From contig JAEWIL010000205.1 of assembly GCA_023387085.1 (NCBI GenBank), positions 1 to 63,007 of the forward strand: a DNA stretch of 63,007 nucleotides, read 5' to 3'. The notes beneath the pieces are model-generated. The model was not told the origin of the DNA and did not search any database. It saw only the letters and a list, made by a program, of their open reading frames with translations. The translations under genes and the position numbers were made by a program. The number at the start of each line of letters is the position of its first letter. Position 1 is the first letter of the stretch. Below, piece after piece: positions 34,931-43,928 of the stretch. The stretch comes from Pseudomonadota bacterium. Lineage in GTDB: Bacteria > Pseudomonadota > Alphaproteobacteria > Sphingomonadales > Sphingomonadaceae.

Positions 34931-34944
34931 ATACTGGCTAGTAT
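34931..34944. promoter_or_regulatory. Inverted repeat in the divergent promoter region
   Basis: ATACT-GGCT-AGTAT: a 5-bp perfect inverted repeat with a 4-bp spacer in the 136-bp AT-rich gap between the Fe-ADH and AMACR-like genes. It could be an operator for the AraC or TetR regulator of the cluster; the evidence is only symmetry and position. Confidence 0.3.
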
Positions 34945-34999
34945 ATTTTTCAACCAGCGGGAATATTTTCGCGACATGCGCTGGGAACGGGAAAGCTAA

Positions 35000-36166
35000 A
35001 TGATTATCAACGAACGAAAAAGAGTGGCATCAGCGCCCGCTGCAGGCATCCGAATTCTGGAATTCTCCGGGCTTGGGCCAACACCGTTTGGCACGATGCT
35101 GCTTGCCGACCTTGGCGCCGACATTCTGCGGATCGAGCGCTTTGGTGCCGGGAGGCCATTGGGCGGGGATCCGCAATATGATTTTCTGTATCGAAGCCGC
35201 CCCTCAGTCGCGGTCGATCTGAAATCGCCCGAAGGGCTGAATCTTGTTCGGGATCTGGCGATGCAGGCCGACGTCGTCATCGAAGGTTATCGGCCGGGCG
35301 CGATGGAGCGGCTTGGCCTTGGGCCCGAGACGCTCTGCAAGGCGAACGACCAGCTGATTTATGCGCGCATGAGCGGCTGGGGGCAAAACGGACCCCTGGC
35401 ATCGCGCGCGGGGCATGATATCAACTATCTCGCTCTGACCGGCGCGCTGTATCCCATCGGTCCAAGCGACGGGGTGCCAACACCGCCGCTCAACCTTGTC
35501 GGCAATTTTGGCGGCGGCGGAACATTCCTTGCCATTGGCGTTCTCGCGGCGCTGGTCGAGCGGCAGCGATCGGGCAAGGGGCAGGTTCTTGATGTAGCGA
35601 TGGTCGATGGCATTTCGGTTTTGCTGACCCAGATGGCGGGCTGGATGCAGATGGGTCTGTGGAATCGGGGTCGAGGCCATAATCTGCTTGATGGCAGCGC
35701 CTATTTTTATCGCTGTTATGAAACCGCCGATGGCAGGCACATGGCCGTCGGGGCATTGGAACGCGAGTTTCATGACGCATTTCTGACCGGCTTGGGGCTC
35801 GATCCTGATCAATTCGCGGATTATCTCAATCCCACCGTTTGGCCAGATAGGGCTGCCCGGATCGACCGAATATTTCGTTCGCGCCCGCAAAGTGATTGGT
35901 GCGCAATTTTCGACCAATTGGATGCCTGCGTGTCGCCGGTGCTGACATTCCATGAGGCGGCCGACCACCCGGCGAACCGGGCGCGCGACGTTCACGTTCA
36001 TAGCGGTCCGTCCAGGCAGCCGGCTCCCGCCCCGCGATTTGGGCGGTCACCCGGTCGGACGCCGGGTGCAACCGTCTCGGAGCTGAATGTTCCCGAAAGC
36101 CTGCAGGAATGGGGGGTGCCCGTCGCCGAAATCCGGTCTTTGGAAGAAAAAGGGGTCCTGCGATAG
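35000..36166 (+). CDS. CaiB/BaiF family protein, AMACR-like, catalytic Asp replaced by Asn
   Basis: A 388-residue protein of the class III CoA-transferase fold, closest in motif to alpha-methylacyl-CoA racemase. In the characterised mycobacterial racemase the acid/base residues are His126, Asp156 and Glu241. Here the histidine is kept (H139 in GHDINYLALTGAL) and the glutamate is kept (E254 in GALEREF), but the usual GDFGGG reads GNFGGG, with Asn at residue 169 (codon AAT, 35504-35506). The protein may be a weak racemase, a CoA-ester binding protein or have changed chemistry. Start ATG 35000, with GGGAAAG upstream. Confidence 0.88.
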   Translation: MIINERKRVASAPAAGIRILEFSGLGPTPFGTMLLADLGADILRIERFGAGRPLGGDPQYDFLYRSRPSVAVDLKSPEGLNLVRDLAMQADVVIEGYRPGAMERLGLGPETLCKANDQLIYARMSGWGQNGPLASRAGHDINYLALTGALYPIGPSDGVPTPPLNLVGNFGGGGTFLAIGVLAALVERQRSGKGQVLDVAMVDGISVLLTQMAGWMQMGLWNRGRGHNLLDGSAYFYRCYETADGRHMAVGALEREFHDAFLTGLGLDPDQFADYLNPTVWPDRAARIDRIFRSRPQSDWCAIFDQLDACVSPVLTFHEAADHPANRARDVHVHSGPSRQPAPAPRFGRSPGRTPGATVSELNVPESLQEWGVPVAEIRSLEEKGVLR

Positions 36167-36569
36167 CGACTTCGGGATTCGATCTGCCTGCCTGTTCGCC
36201 ATAGCTTTTTCGGGAGAAGGCAGATTGATCGGGTCGTTCGCGCAATCCGCTACCGGGCTTACAGCGGCAAGCGTCATTGGCCTGATGCCCGTGATCGTCG
36301 GGCAGAACATTTCCGCAAGAGTCCGTCGCCCATTGCCAGTGTTGGCAACACAAGTTGCTCGGACCGCAATCGGTCAGCTTCGCCGACGGTCCGTCTCGCC
36401 AAGGGATAGCCTCCCTGAACAAGGTTACCCCATACTGCCTCGGCGACCTTCCAGCGGGTTGATACTGTACCGTCGGATTTCCGAGACTTTCCAATAAATG
36501 CCGCGGTCCGCCAGCGGCCACTCATGCGCTCGAGATGACGTCTCTGGCATAAGCCGGGCAACCAGCGCT
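36167..36569. other. Intergenic stretch, possible gene remnant
   Basis: About 400 bp between the AMACR-like gene and the AraC gene, both of which end here. The plus strand carries an open frame (to 36497) with one hydrophobic run, GLTAASVIGLMPVIVG at about 36256-36303, that looks like a transporter helix followed by unrelated charged sequence; this may be decayed coding DNA. No ribosome site, terminator or recognisable family was found on either strand. Confidence 0.35.
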
Positions 36570-37643
36570 TCATCGCTCCGCGCGGACTTGGTTGATGGTC
36601 TTTCCTGTCCATCGCCTGACAGCACGGCGCAGGTTCGCGCTGTCGCTGAAGCCGACTTTCCAGGCGACATCGTCGACGCTCATCCGGGTGGTCTGCAGAT
36701 ATTCGATCGCAAGCTTGCGGCGGACATCATCGACGATCTCGCCATAGCTCGTGTCTTCTGCGGCGAGCCGACGGCGCAGGGTTCGCTCTTGCAATCCCAG
36801 CTGCTCCGCGATCGAAGTCATTGAGGCCGACTGGTTCGGGGCGAGCAGCAGCAGTTGGTATACCTCGCCGGACAGTCCCGATGCGATCCGCGACTGGCCG
36901 ATCAGCCGGTCGCACGTTTCTTCGAGCATCGCTCTTGTGAGCCGGTTGCCGAGTTCCGGTGTCTGCTCCAGAATTCCGATCGGGTAATGAAGTTCGTTGG
37001 CATCCTGTCCATAGGAGCAAGGGCAGGACAAGGCCTGTGCGTCGGCGGATGCCTGGCCGTCTTCGGGCAAAGCGAATATCGCCTGCAGCGGAAAATTGTC
37101 CGCCCCGGCGGTGTCCCGGATATGGGTGTAAGTCATCTTCATCTGCTGGCGAACAAGGAAGGTCCGGACCTCGTTGCTCATGACGTCGCGATAGATTTCC
37201 TCGAAACGCCAGATCGCGAACGCGCCTTCGGTTCGCCAACCGAGCCTCACCGTCGGCGTGGCGAGCGGTTGGTATCGCACCGCGAAGTCAAAGAACTCGC
37301 GCATCGTCGGCGAGCACATCAAAGCGTAGCCATACATGCCGTAGGCCGAAAGATGGAGCCGCGACCCGATTTCGAATGCGTCGCCGAATTCAGCGCCGGC
37401 GGCGACGATATTTTCGCACGCAACCAGATATTGGCCGATCGAGGTCAGTGTATGGGGATCGCGTACATCCGCGAGCGTCAATCCCGTGCGATCCAGAACT
37501 GTCTCGGGCTTGATGCCGCGGCCGGCGACGGCGTCGATGACGGTCGCCAGCTTGAACGGCGCAAAGATTCGCTGGTTCAGCGAAGGAAAACCGGCGCGCG
37601 TGCTGCTCGTCGCAGCCCCAACCTGCGCATCGGCAATCGGCAT
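36570..37643 (-). CDS. AraC-family transcriptional regulator (OruR-like N-terminal domain)
   Basis: A 357-residue activator with an N-terminal Arabinose_bd/OruR-type ligand domain (about 30-220) and a C-terminal double HTH (about 265-355), with SMTSIAEQLGLQERTLRRRL as HTH1 and MSVDDVAWKVGFSDSANLRRA as HTH2 (shown here in parts). I start at ATG 37643, preceded by AGGGAGAG; an upstream ATG at 37676 lacks a site. It sits between two accessory clusters and is divergent from the second TonB receptor, so it could control either. Confidence 0.9.
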   Translation of the reverse strand: MPIADAQVGAATSSTRAGFPSLNQRIFAPFKLATVIDAVAGRGIKPETVLDRTGLTLADVRDPHTLTSIGQYLVACENIVAAGAEFGDAFEIGSRLHLSAYGMYGYALMCSPTMREFFDFAVRYQPLATPTVRLGWRTEGAFAIWRFEEIYRDVMSNEVRTFLVRQQMKMTYTHIRDTAGADNFPLQAIFALPEDGQASADAQALSCPCSYGQDANELHYPIGILEQTPELGNRLTRAMLEETCDRLIGQSRIASGLSGEVYQLLLLAPNQSASMTSIAEQLGLQERTLRRRLAAEDTSYGEIVDDVRRKLAIEYLQTTRMSVDDVAWKVGFSDSANLRRAVRRWTGKTINQVRAER

Positions 37644-37792
37644 CGTCTCTCTCCCTACCTTGTCCGTTAAAGACACATCGATGTCCGTTCGGGCGCTTAC
37701 AAACCTCTCTTGCAGACCATAAGCAGGGCATCAAGTCGGCACAGTCCGGCCGCGGCCCTGGCCGCATTCAAAAAGCGAGGGAGAGGACCATC

Positions 37793-40435
37793 ATGACGAA
37801 CAACATCCTATTCATGGCCGGCCGCGCATGTCTGCTATCCGGCTCCGCGATCGCGGCGGTGCTTCTCGTGCCGGCCGCCGCGCTGGCCCAGTCGGCCGAA
37901 GACGGCGCGCAGTCGAACGCGAACGGCGACGCGGACACCGAAATCGTCGTGACCGGCACGAGCATCCGCGGCATCCCGCCGACAGGATCGGGCCTCATTG
38001 GCGTTACGCGCGAGGATGCGAAGCTGATCGGCGCGGCGAGCACACCCGAACTGCTCGCAACCGTCCCGCAGCTCAACAGCTTCAACACCGCGCCGCGTAC
38101 CAGCAATGGCGGGCTCGGCTCCTTCGCGCCGGGTCTTCGCGGGCTTCCGCCCGCTGCGACCCTGCCTCTGATGAACGGACATCGCCTGATCTCGGGGAGC
38201 ACGCAGCAGACCAATCCCGACTATCCCTTTCTTCCCGAACTCGCGATCGAGCGGGTCGAGATCGTCGCCGACGGGGCTTCGGCCATTTACGGCTCGGATG
38301 CCGTCGCGGGCGTCGTCAACTTCATCACGCGGAGGCGCGTCTCGGGACTGGAAGCGAATGTCCGCTACGGCTTTGCAGACGACTATCACGCTTTCAACGC
38401 GGGCGGCATCTTCGGTCACGACTGGGGTAGCGGCTCGTTTGTCGCGGCCTATCAATATTCGGAGAACAGCAATATTACCGGCGCCGACCGGCGGTATCGC
38501 TCGCTCGACTTCCGCGCCGCAGGCGGCGTCGATACACGCTCGGCCGTGTGTCCGGACGCCAACGTCAATCTGTTCACTGGCACCATCTATGCCGCGCCCA
38601 GCCTGGCGCCGGGGCTCAACACTTGCGATCCGCGCGGGCCGGTCGATCTCGTGCCCGAAAACCGCACCCACGCCGCCTTTGTCTCGGCGCGCCAGCACCT
38701 GTCCTCAAACCTTACTCTTTGGGCGGATGTCCTTTACTCGGACCGGAGGGATGTCGTTCAGGCCGCGCTGCCCGGGCAGACCTTCGTTCTGATCACGGCG
38801 GCCAATCCCTTCTTCCGGCCGCCGCCCGGAACGGGAACGACGTATGAATATGTCGATTTCCGGCCCGACAATCTGGTCGGCGCCGATCATTTCGACCAGA
38901 CATTTCGCGTCAGGAGCGGCAATGCGACGGCTGGGCTCGACGTCAAATTGCCGGGCGATTTCAAGGCGAGTCTCTACGGGACCTTCAACTGGTCTCGGAA
39001 CGACACCTTCCAGCCGGGCATCAACACGACCGCGCTGACGGCGGCGGCTGCCGGCACCACGACCACGACCGCGCTCGACCCCTTCGGCACCCGCACCAAT
39101 CCGGCTGTCGTCGCAGCCATTCTCGACAATCCGACCGATTTCACCAACCGCCAGCGCACCCGCATCGGCGCCGTGAAGATCGATGGACCGCTGGCCAACC
39201 TGCCGGGCGGGGATATCAAGGTCGCGCTGGGCGCCGAATATCGGCGCGAAACCTATAGGCAGCGCGGATCGAGCGGCGGTGTCGGCTTTCCCGAAGATCT
39301 GAGCCGCAACATCGCGTCGGTCTATGGCGAGCTGTTCGTGCCGATCGTCGGCGAGGGCAATGCGGGGCCGATGGCCCATAGCCTCGCCCTTTCGCTCTCG
39401 GGGCGCTACGATCATTACAGCGACTTCGGCTCGACCACCAACCCCAAGGTCGGCATCACTTGGGAGCCCGTCGAGGGCGTCAATTTGCGCGGCAGTTACG
39501 GCCGCTCGTTCCGCGCGCCCGGCCTTCGCGATCTCGGCTCGACCGTCGGTTCCTATTACGCCGCGGCCGCGCTCGTCGATGCCTTCGGTGCGCGCGATCC
39601 CTTGCGCGGCGCAGCGCAGGTCAACACGATCCTGCTGTTCGGGGGCAACCAGAACCTCAAGCCCGAAAAGGCCCGTACCTTCTCGCTGGGCGTTGATCTC
39701 AAGCCCCGCTTCGCGCCCGATCTGACCGCCGGCGCGACCTTCTATGACATCAGATATCGGGACGTGATCGGTACGCCTTCGGGGCTCGGCGCGCTCCTCT
39801 TCACCGATCCCACCTTTGCGTCGCTGGTCATTCGCGATCCCAGCGCTGCGCAGGTGACGTCGGCAATCACGAACACGGTGCCTTTCTTCTACACCTTCTC
39901 GGCGGTGCCGGCGATCGGCAACATCCTGGACCTGCGCCAGGGTAATTTCGGTATCCGCAAGACCAATGGCATCGATTTCGACGTGCGGTATCGGCATACG
40001 GCGGACTTCGGGACGATCTTTGGCGGGATCGCCGGCAATTATATTCTGAAGTATCGCACCCAATTGTCGCCAACCTCGGCGGTCAGCAATTCGCTCGACG
40101 CCGGCATCCCGCGCACGACGCTGCGCACGACGCTCGGTGTCACGGCGGGTCCCGTGACGTTCGTCAATTTCGTCAATCATCGCAGCGGCGTTACCGCCTC
40201 CTTCGCAACCCCGACCGGTACGAGCCTTTATCAATCGAAGAGCTACACGACGATGGACCTGCGCCTGTCGGTCAAGCTGCCCGACACCGGATTTATGAAG
40301 GGCACCGAGATCGGCCTTCAGATCAACGATCTGTTCGACAAGACGCCGCCCTATTTCCCGGGAACCGACGGCATCGGGGGTACCTATAATGCGATCGGTC
40401 GCTATGCAGCCATGAGCCTCCGAACCGCCTTCTGA
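37793..40435 (+). CDS. TonB-dependent outer-membrane receptor
   Basis: An 880-residue receptor. The signal peptide ends at AALAQS (about residue 33), the TonB-box-like TEIVVTGTSIRG is at about 49-60, and the plug contains ERVEIVADGASAIYGSDAV and GVVNFITRR. This plug form (DGASAIYGSDAVAG) is common in the large sphingomonad/Caulobacter receptor subfamily. The barrel ends in an aromatic residue (SLRTAF). GGGAGAGG precedes ATG 37793. It is first in a co-directional run of six genes ending at 49462. Confidence 0.93.
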   Translation: MTNNILFMAGRACLLSGSAIAAVLLVPAAALAQSAEDGAQSNANGDADTEIVVTGTSIRGIPPTGSGLIGVTREDAKLIGAASTPELLATVPQLNSFNTAPRTSNGGLGSFAPGLRGLPPAATLPLMNGHRLISGSTQQTNPDYPFLPELAIERVEIVADGASAIYGSDAVAGVVNFITRRRVSGLEANVRYGFADDYHAFNAGGIFGHDWGSGSFVAAYQYSENSNITGADRRYRSLDFRAAGGVDTRSAVCPDANVNLFTGTIYAAPSLAPGLNTCDPRGPVDLVPENRTHAAFVSARQHLSSNLTLWADVLYSDRRDVVQAALPGQTFVLITAANPFFRPPPGTGTTYEYVDFRPDNLVGADHFDQTFRVRSGNATAGLDVKLPGDFKASLYGTFNWSRNDTFQPGINTTALTAAAAGTTTTTALDPFGTRTNPAVVAAILDNPTDFTNRQRTRIGAVKIDGPLANLPGGDIKVALGAEYRRETYRQRGSSGGVGFPEDLSRNIASVYGELFVPIVGEGNAGPMAHSLALSLSGRYDHYSDFGSTTNPKVGITWEPVEGVNLRGSYGRSFRAPGLRDLGSTVGSYYAAAALVDAFGARDPLRGAAQVNTILLFGGNQNLKPEKARTFSLGVDLKPRFAPDLTAGATFYDIRYRDVIGTPSGLGALLFTDPTFASLVIRDPSAAQVTSAITNTVPFFYTFSAVPAIGNILDLRQGNFGIRKTNGIDFDVRYRHTADFGTIFGGIAGNYILKYRTQLSPTSAVSNSLDAGIPRTTLRTTLGVTAGPVTFVNFVNHRSGVTASFATPTGTSLYQSKSYTTMDLRLSVKLPDTGFMKGTEIGLQINDLFDKTPPYFPGTDGIGGTYNAIGRYAAMSLRTAF

Positions 40436-40447
40436 CGTCTCGCCTTC

Positions 40448-40478
40448 GGGGGGGGCGCCCCGGGGGGGCGGCGCCGGG
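40448..40478 (+). other. G-rich tract, quadruplex-capable, after TonB receptor gene
   Basis: G8, then CGCCCC, G7, CGGCGCC and G3 lie 13 bp past the receptor stop codon; GGGGCGCCCC (40452-40461) is also a perfect palindrome. The G runs could form a quadruplex or a GC hairpin that affects readthrough into the ligase gene. Homopolymers like this are also error-prone in sequencing. Confidence 0.35.
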
Positions 40479-40524
40479 TCAGCACCCGATCCCACCCGCG
40501 ATTTGAACAAGGTTCCGCCACGCG

Positions 40525-42564
40525 ATGACTCATGCCAGTACCAGCGCAAATCTTCCGGGTCCGGTTCCGCAGATGCGCCTGTACTCAGATTGGCTCAAGG
40601 CGACGCACGGCCTCGAGTTCGCCAGCTTCGAGGATTTGCGGCGCTGGTCGGTGAACGACCTCGAAGCCTTCTGGCGCAGCATCTGTGACTATGATGGAAT
40701 CGAATCTGCGGCACCGTTCACCGCCGTGCTGAGCGACGACGCCATGCCGCAGGCGCGCTGGTTCGAGGGCGCCGAAGTCAGTTATGCGCGCCATATATTC
40801 CGGCATGCGGCCGTAGCCGACGCGGCCGGCCAGCCGGCGATTGTCGCCATGAACGAGCGCGGCGACGCCGTTGAGCTGAGCTGGGCCGAGCTTCGCCGGC
40901 AGGCGGCGTCGCTGGCGCTTGAACTGCGCCGGAACGGGATAGGGAAGGGGGATAGGGTTGCGGCCTACCTGCCCAACATTCCGGCGGCAGTCATCGGCCT
41001 GCTCGCCTCGGCGAGCCTCGGCGCGATCTGGACGCTCTGCTCGCCCGACATGGGAACGAGCGCGGTGCTCGACCGGTTGCGGCAGACCAAGCCCAAGGCC
41101 CTGATCGCGGTGGACGGCGTCCTCTATGCGGGCAAGGCGATGGACCGTAGCGCCGCCGTCGCCGAAATATGCGCTGAGCTGCCGTGTATCGAGGGATTGT
41201 TCCTTGTCACCAGCGGATATGGCGCGGCTGCCGTGCCCGGCGCGCTCGACTTCGCCGAGGCGGTCGGCCGCGCCGATGCCGCGGTGGCGGCGTTCGAACC
41301 CGAGTGGTTACCCTTCGATCATCCGCTATGGATCCTCTACTCGAGCGGGACGACCGGGCTGCCCAAGGCGATCGTGCACGGGCACGGCGGTGTGCTCCTC
41401 GCGACGGCTGCGGGCCGGCTCCATTTCGATCTCGGGCCGAGCTATTCGGCGAACAATTTCGGCGACCGCTTTCACTGGTTCAGCGCCACAGGCTGGGTCA
41501 TGTGGAATATCCAGGTCGGCGGACTACTCAGCGGCACGACCATCTGCCTCTTCGACGGCTCACCGAGCGGAACGAAGGCCGATCCCGACTGGAGCCGGCT
41601 CTGGGACTTTGCCGCGCGCACCGGCGTTACCTGGTTCGGTGCCGGCGCGGCCTTTTTTTCAAGCTGCCGCAAGGCCGGGCTCGATCTGAAAGGTCTCGGA
41701 GGGATCGGGGGCATTCGCGCGCTCGGAAGCACCGGTTCGCCGCTTCCCCCCGATGTACAGCGCTGGGGCTCGGCCGAGTTCGAGGCCGCCGGTCGGCCCG
41801 GCATCTGGTGGTGCAATGTCAGCGGCGGAACCGAAATCGCCGCCGCCTTCATGGCCGGCAATCCAGAATTGCCCGACACGCCGGGCCGCCTGCAATGCCG
41901 CCACCTCGGCGCTGCCATCGAGGCGTGGGACGAGAACGGCCGACCGGTGATTGAGGAGGTCGGCGAACTCGTCTGTACCCGGCCATTCCCCAGCATGCCG
42001 CTCTATTTCTGGGGCGACGAGGACGGCAGCCGTTACCGCGACTCCTATTTTTCCGAATGGCCGGGGATCTGGCGCCACGGCGACTGGCTGACCGTTGGCG
42101 TCGACGGCAGTTGTACGATCTCGGGTCGCAGCGACGCGACGATCAACCGTCACGGGCTGCGCATGGGCACCGCCGAAATCTATGCCGCGGTCGAAGGTCT
42201 GCCGGGCGTCGCCGACACGATGGTCATCGACGTCGAGGACTGCCAGGGCGGCAGCGAGCTCATCATGTTCGTCGTTCCCGACGAGGGGAAGGAGCTTGAT
42301 GCCGGAACCGAAGCGGCCATTGCATCGGCCATTCGCACGAGTCTCTCGCCGCGCTTCGTACCCGATCGCCTGATCGCGGCGCCCGCCATACCTCTTACGC
42401 TGTCGGGCAAGAAGCAGGAGCTTCCGATCAAGCGGCTGTTTGCCGGCTGGCCGGCGGACAAGGTAATCAACGCCGACGCGACGGCGACGCCCGACATTCT
42501 GCCCTGGTATATCGACCAGGCGCGGCGGTGGCAGGACGGCAGGGCCGTCGAGGCGACCGGATAG
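40525..42564 (+). CDS. Acetoacetyl-CoA synthetase-like acyl-CoA ligase
   Basis: A 679-residue ANL ligase of the acetoacetate-CoA ligase subfamily: N-terminal cap FEDLRRWSVNDLEAFWRSI, P-loop LYSSGTTGLPKAIVHGHGG (about residues 271-289), NFGDRFHWFSATGWVMWN, WRHGDWLTVG and the C-terminal lysine in TLSGKKQELPIKRL. It forms CoA thioesters of acetoacetate or a related short acid with ATP. Its place between a receptor and a transporter/esterase suggests a broader carboxylic-acid substrate in this cluster. Confidence 0.88.
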   Translation: MTHASTSANLPGPVPQMRLYSDWLKATHGLEFASFEDLRRWSVNDLEAFWRSICDYDGIESAAPFTAVLSDDAMPQARWFEGAEVSYARHIFRHAAVADAAGQPAIVAMNERGDAVELSWAELRRQAASLALELRRNGIGKGDRVAAYLPNIPAAVIGLLASASLGAIWTLCSPDMGTSAVLDRLRQTKPKALIAVDGVLYAGKAMDRSAAVAEICAELPCIEGLFLVTSGYGAAAVPGALDFAEAVGRADAAVAAFEPEWLPFDHPLWILYSSGTTGLPKAIVHGHGGVLLATAAGRLHFDLGPSYSANNFGDRFHWFSATGWVMWNIQVGGLLSGTTICLFDGSPSGTKADPDWSRLWDFAARTGVTWFGAGAAFFSSCRKAGLDLKGLGGIGGIRALGSTGSPLPPDVQRWGSAEFEAAGRPGIWWCNVSGGTEIAAAFMAGNPELPDTPGRLQCRHLGAAIEAWDENGRPVIEEVGELVCTRPFPSMPLYFWGDEDGSRYRDSYFSEWPGIWRHGDWLTVGVDGSCTISGRSDATINRHGLRMGTAEIYAAVEGLPGVADTMVIDVEDCQGGSELIMFVVPDEGKELDAGTEAAIASAIRTSLSPRFVPDRLIAAPAIPLTLSGKKQELPIKRLFAGWPADKVINADATATPDILPWYIDQARRWQDGRAVEATG

Positions 42565-42593
42565 CGACAGAATATAAGGATGGAGGGACGTAT

Positions 42594-43928
42594 ATGGATT
42601 TGAATGGATCGCGGGGGCGACCGGCGGTGTCCGACGCGACCGGTCAGGGCCATCGCGGCCTCGTGCTCGGCATGCTCTGCTTCGTCTATGTGCTGAACTT
42701 CCTCGACCGGCAGCTCGTGTCGATCCTCGCAAAGCCGATTCAGGACAGCCTCCAGATCAGCGACAGCCAGCTTGGTCGGATCACCGGCTTCTATTTCGCG
42801 CTATTCTATTGCTTCATCGCCATCCCGGTCGGCTGGCTCGCGGATCGCACGAACCGGGTGAAAGTCCTGTCGATCGCGTGCGGCCTGTGGAGCGCGGCAA
42901 CCGCCGCCTGCGGCCTGGCGGCCAATTATGGCCAACTTGTCGTTGCGCGCATGGCGGTCGGTGTTGGCGAGGCAGGCGGCGTGCCGCCATCCTATGCGAT
43001 TATTTCGGACACATATCCGCGCGAGCAGCGTGGAACCGCCATGGGCATATTCAACCTCGGGCCGCCGCTGGGCTCCGCGCTCGGCGTCGCTTTCGGTGCG
43101 TCCCTGGCCGCCGCCTATGACTGGCGCATACCCTTTTACGTTGTCGGCGGGGTCGGCGTGCTCACCGCCATCATGGTCTATCTGGTCATTCCCGAGCCCG
43201 AACGCGGCCGGTTCGATCCTGCACCGGCTGAGCTGGCGGCGGCCGCTCCGGCGCAAAGCTTCGGCTCGGCGATCCGTGCCTTCTTCGGCAACCGCGTCCT
43301 GGCGGTCGCGGCGCTGGCGAGCGGTGCCGCCAATTTCATCACCTATGGCCTCAGCAATTTCGCGACCCTCTTCCTGATGCGCGAGAAGGGCATGACGCTC
43401 GAAGATGTCGCGATCTGGTATGCGCTGGCGGTCGGGCTCGGAATGGGCGCCGGCATCTTCGTCGCCGGTCGGCTGATCGACCGCTTCGCCGTGAAGAACA
43501 AGGCCGCCTACGCGAGCATCCCCGCGCTCTCGCTGCTTCTGGCCTTGCCTTTCTTTCTCGGCTTTGCAGCCGCCGATCGCTGGGAGACCGCGCTCGCCCT
43601 GCTGTTCGTTCCGCTCTTCCTCAATTCCTTCTTTCTTCCCGCGACCGTCACCTTCGTCCAAAGCGAAGTCGACCCCGGCGCGCGGGTGATTTCGGGCGCC
43701 CTGCTGCTTCTGGTCATGAACCTGATCGGCCTCGGCCTCGGCCCGACCTTTGTCGGCATGGCGAGCGACTATTTCCGTGCCGACCATGGCGAGCATGCGC
43801 TGCGGATGGCCTATTACGCGCTGGCGCCGATGTATCTCGTCGCCGCGCTGCTCTTCGTCTGGCTCGCCCGATTGATCCGGAAATCGGAGGCCGATCCGGC
43901 GAACGCGTCAACTTTCGGGAGGCAATAA
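42594..43928 (+). CDS. MFS transporter (spinster-like)
   Basis: A 444-residue inner-membrane transporter with 12 predicted TM helices. The first helix block FVYVLNFLDRQLVSILAKPI and the loop GWLADRTNR carry the MFS motif of the spinster-like subfamily, which is frequent beside degradation genes in sphingomonads. ATG 42594 follows GGAGGG; an earlier in-frame ATG lies inside the ligase gene. The stop overlaps the start of the esterase gene (TAATG). The likely cargo is the acid or phenolic product handled by the neighbours. Confidence 0.88.
   Translation: MDLNGSRGRPAVSDATGQGHRGLVLGMLCFVYVLNFLDRQLVSILAKPIQDSLQISDSQLGRITGFYFALFYCFIAIPVGWLADRTNRVKVLSIACGLWSAATAACGLAANYGQLVVARMAVGVGEAGGVPPSYAIISDTYPREQRGTAMGIFNLGPPLGSALGVAFGASLAAAYDWRIPFYVVGGVGVLTAIMVYLVIPEPERGRFDPAPAELAAAAPAQSFGSAIRAFFGNRVLAVAALASGAANFITYGLSNFATLFLMREKGMTLEDVAIWYALAVGLGMGAGIFVAGRLIDRFAVKNKAAYASIPALSLLLALPFFLGFAAADRWETALALLFVPLFLNSFFLPATVTFVQSEVDPGARVISGALLLLVMNLIGLGLGPTFVGMASDYFRADHGEHALRMAYYALAPMYLVAALLFVWLARLIRKSEADPANASTFGRQ

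Noticed and set aside
38705..40549. 614-codon open frame antisense to the TonB receptor at 37793-40435
   Set aside because: Shadow of the receptor; no similarity pattern, no ribosome site.
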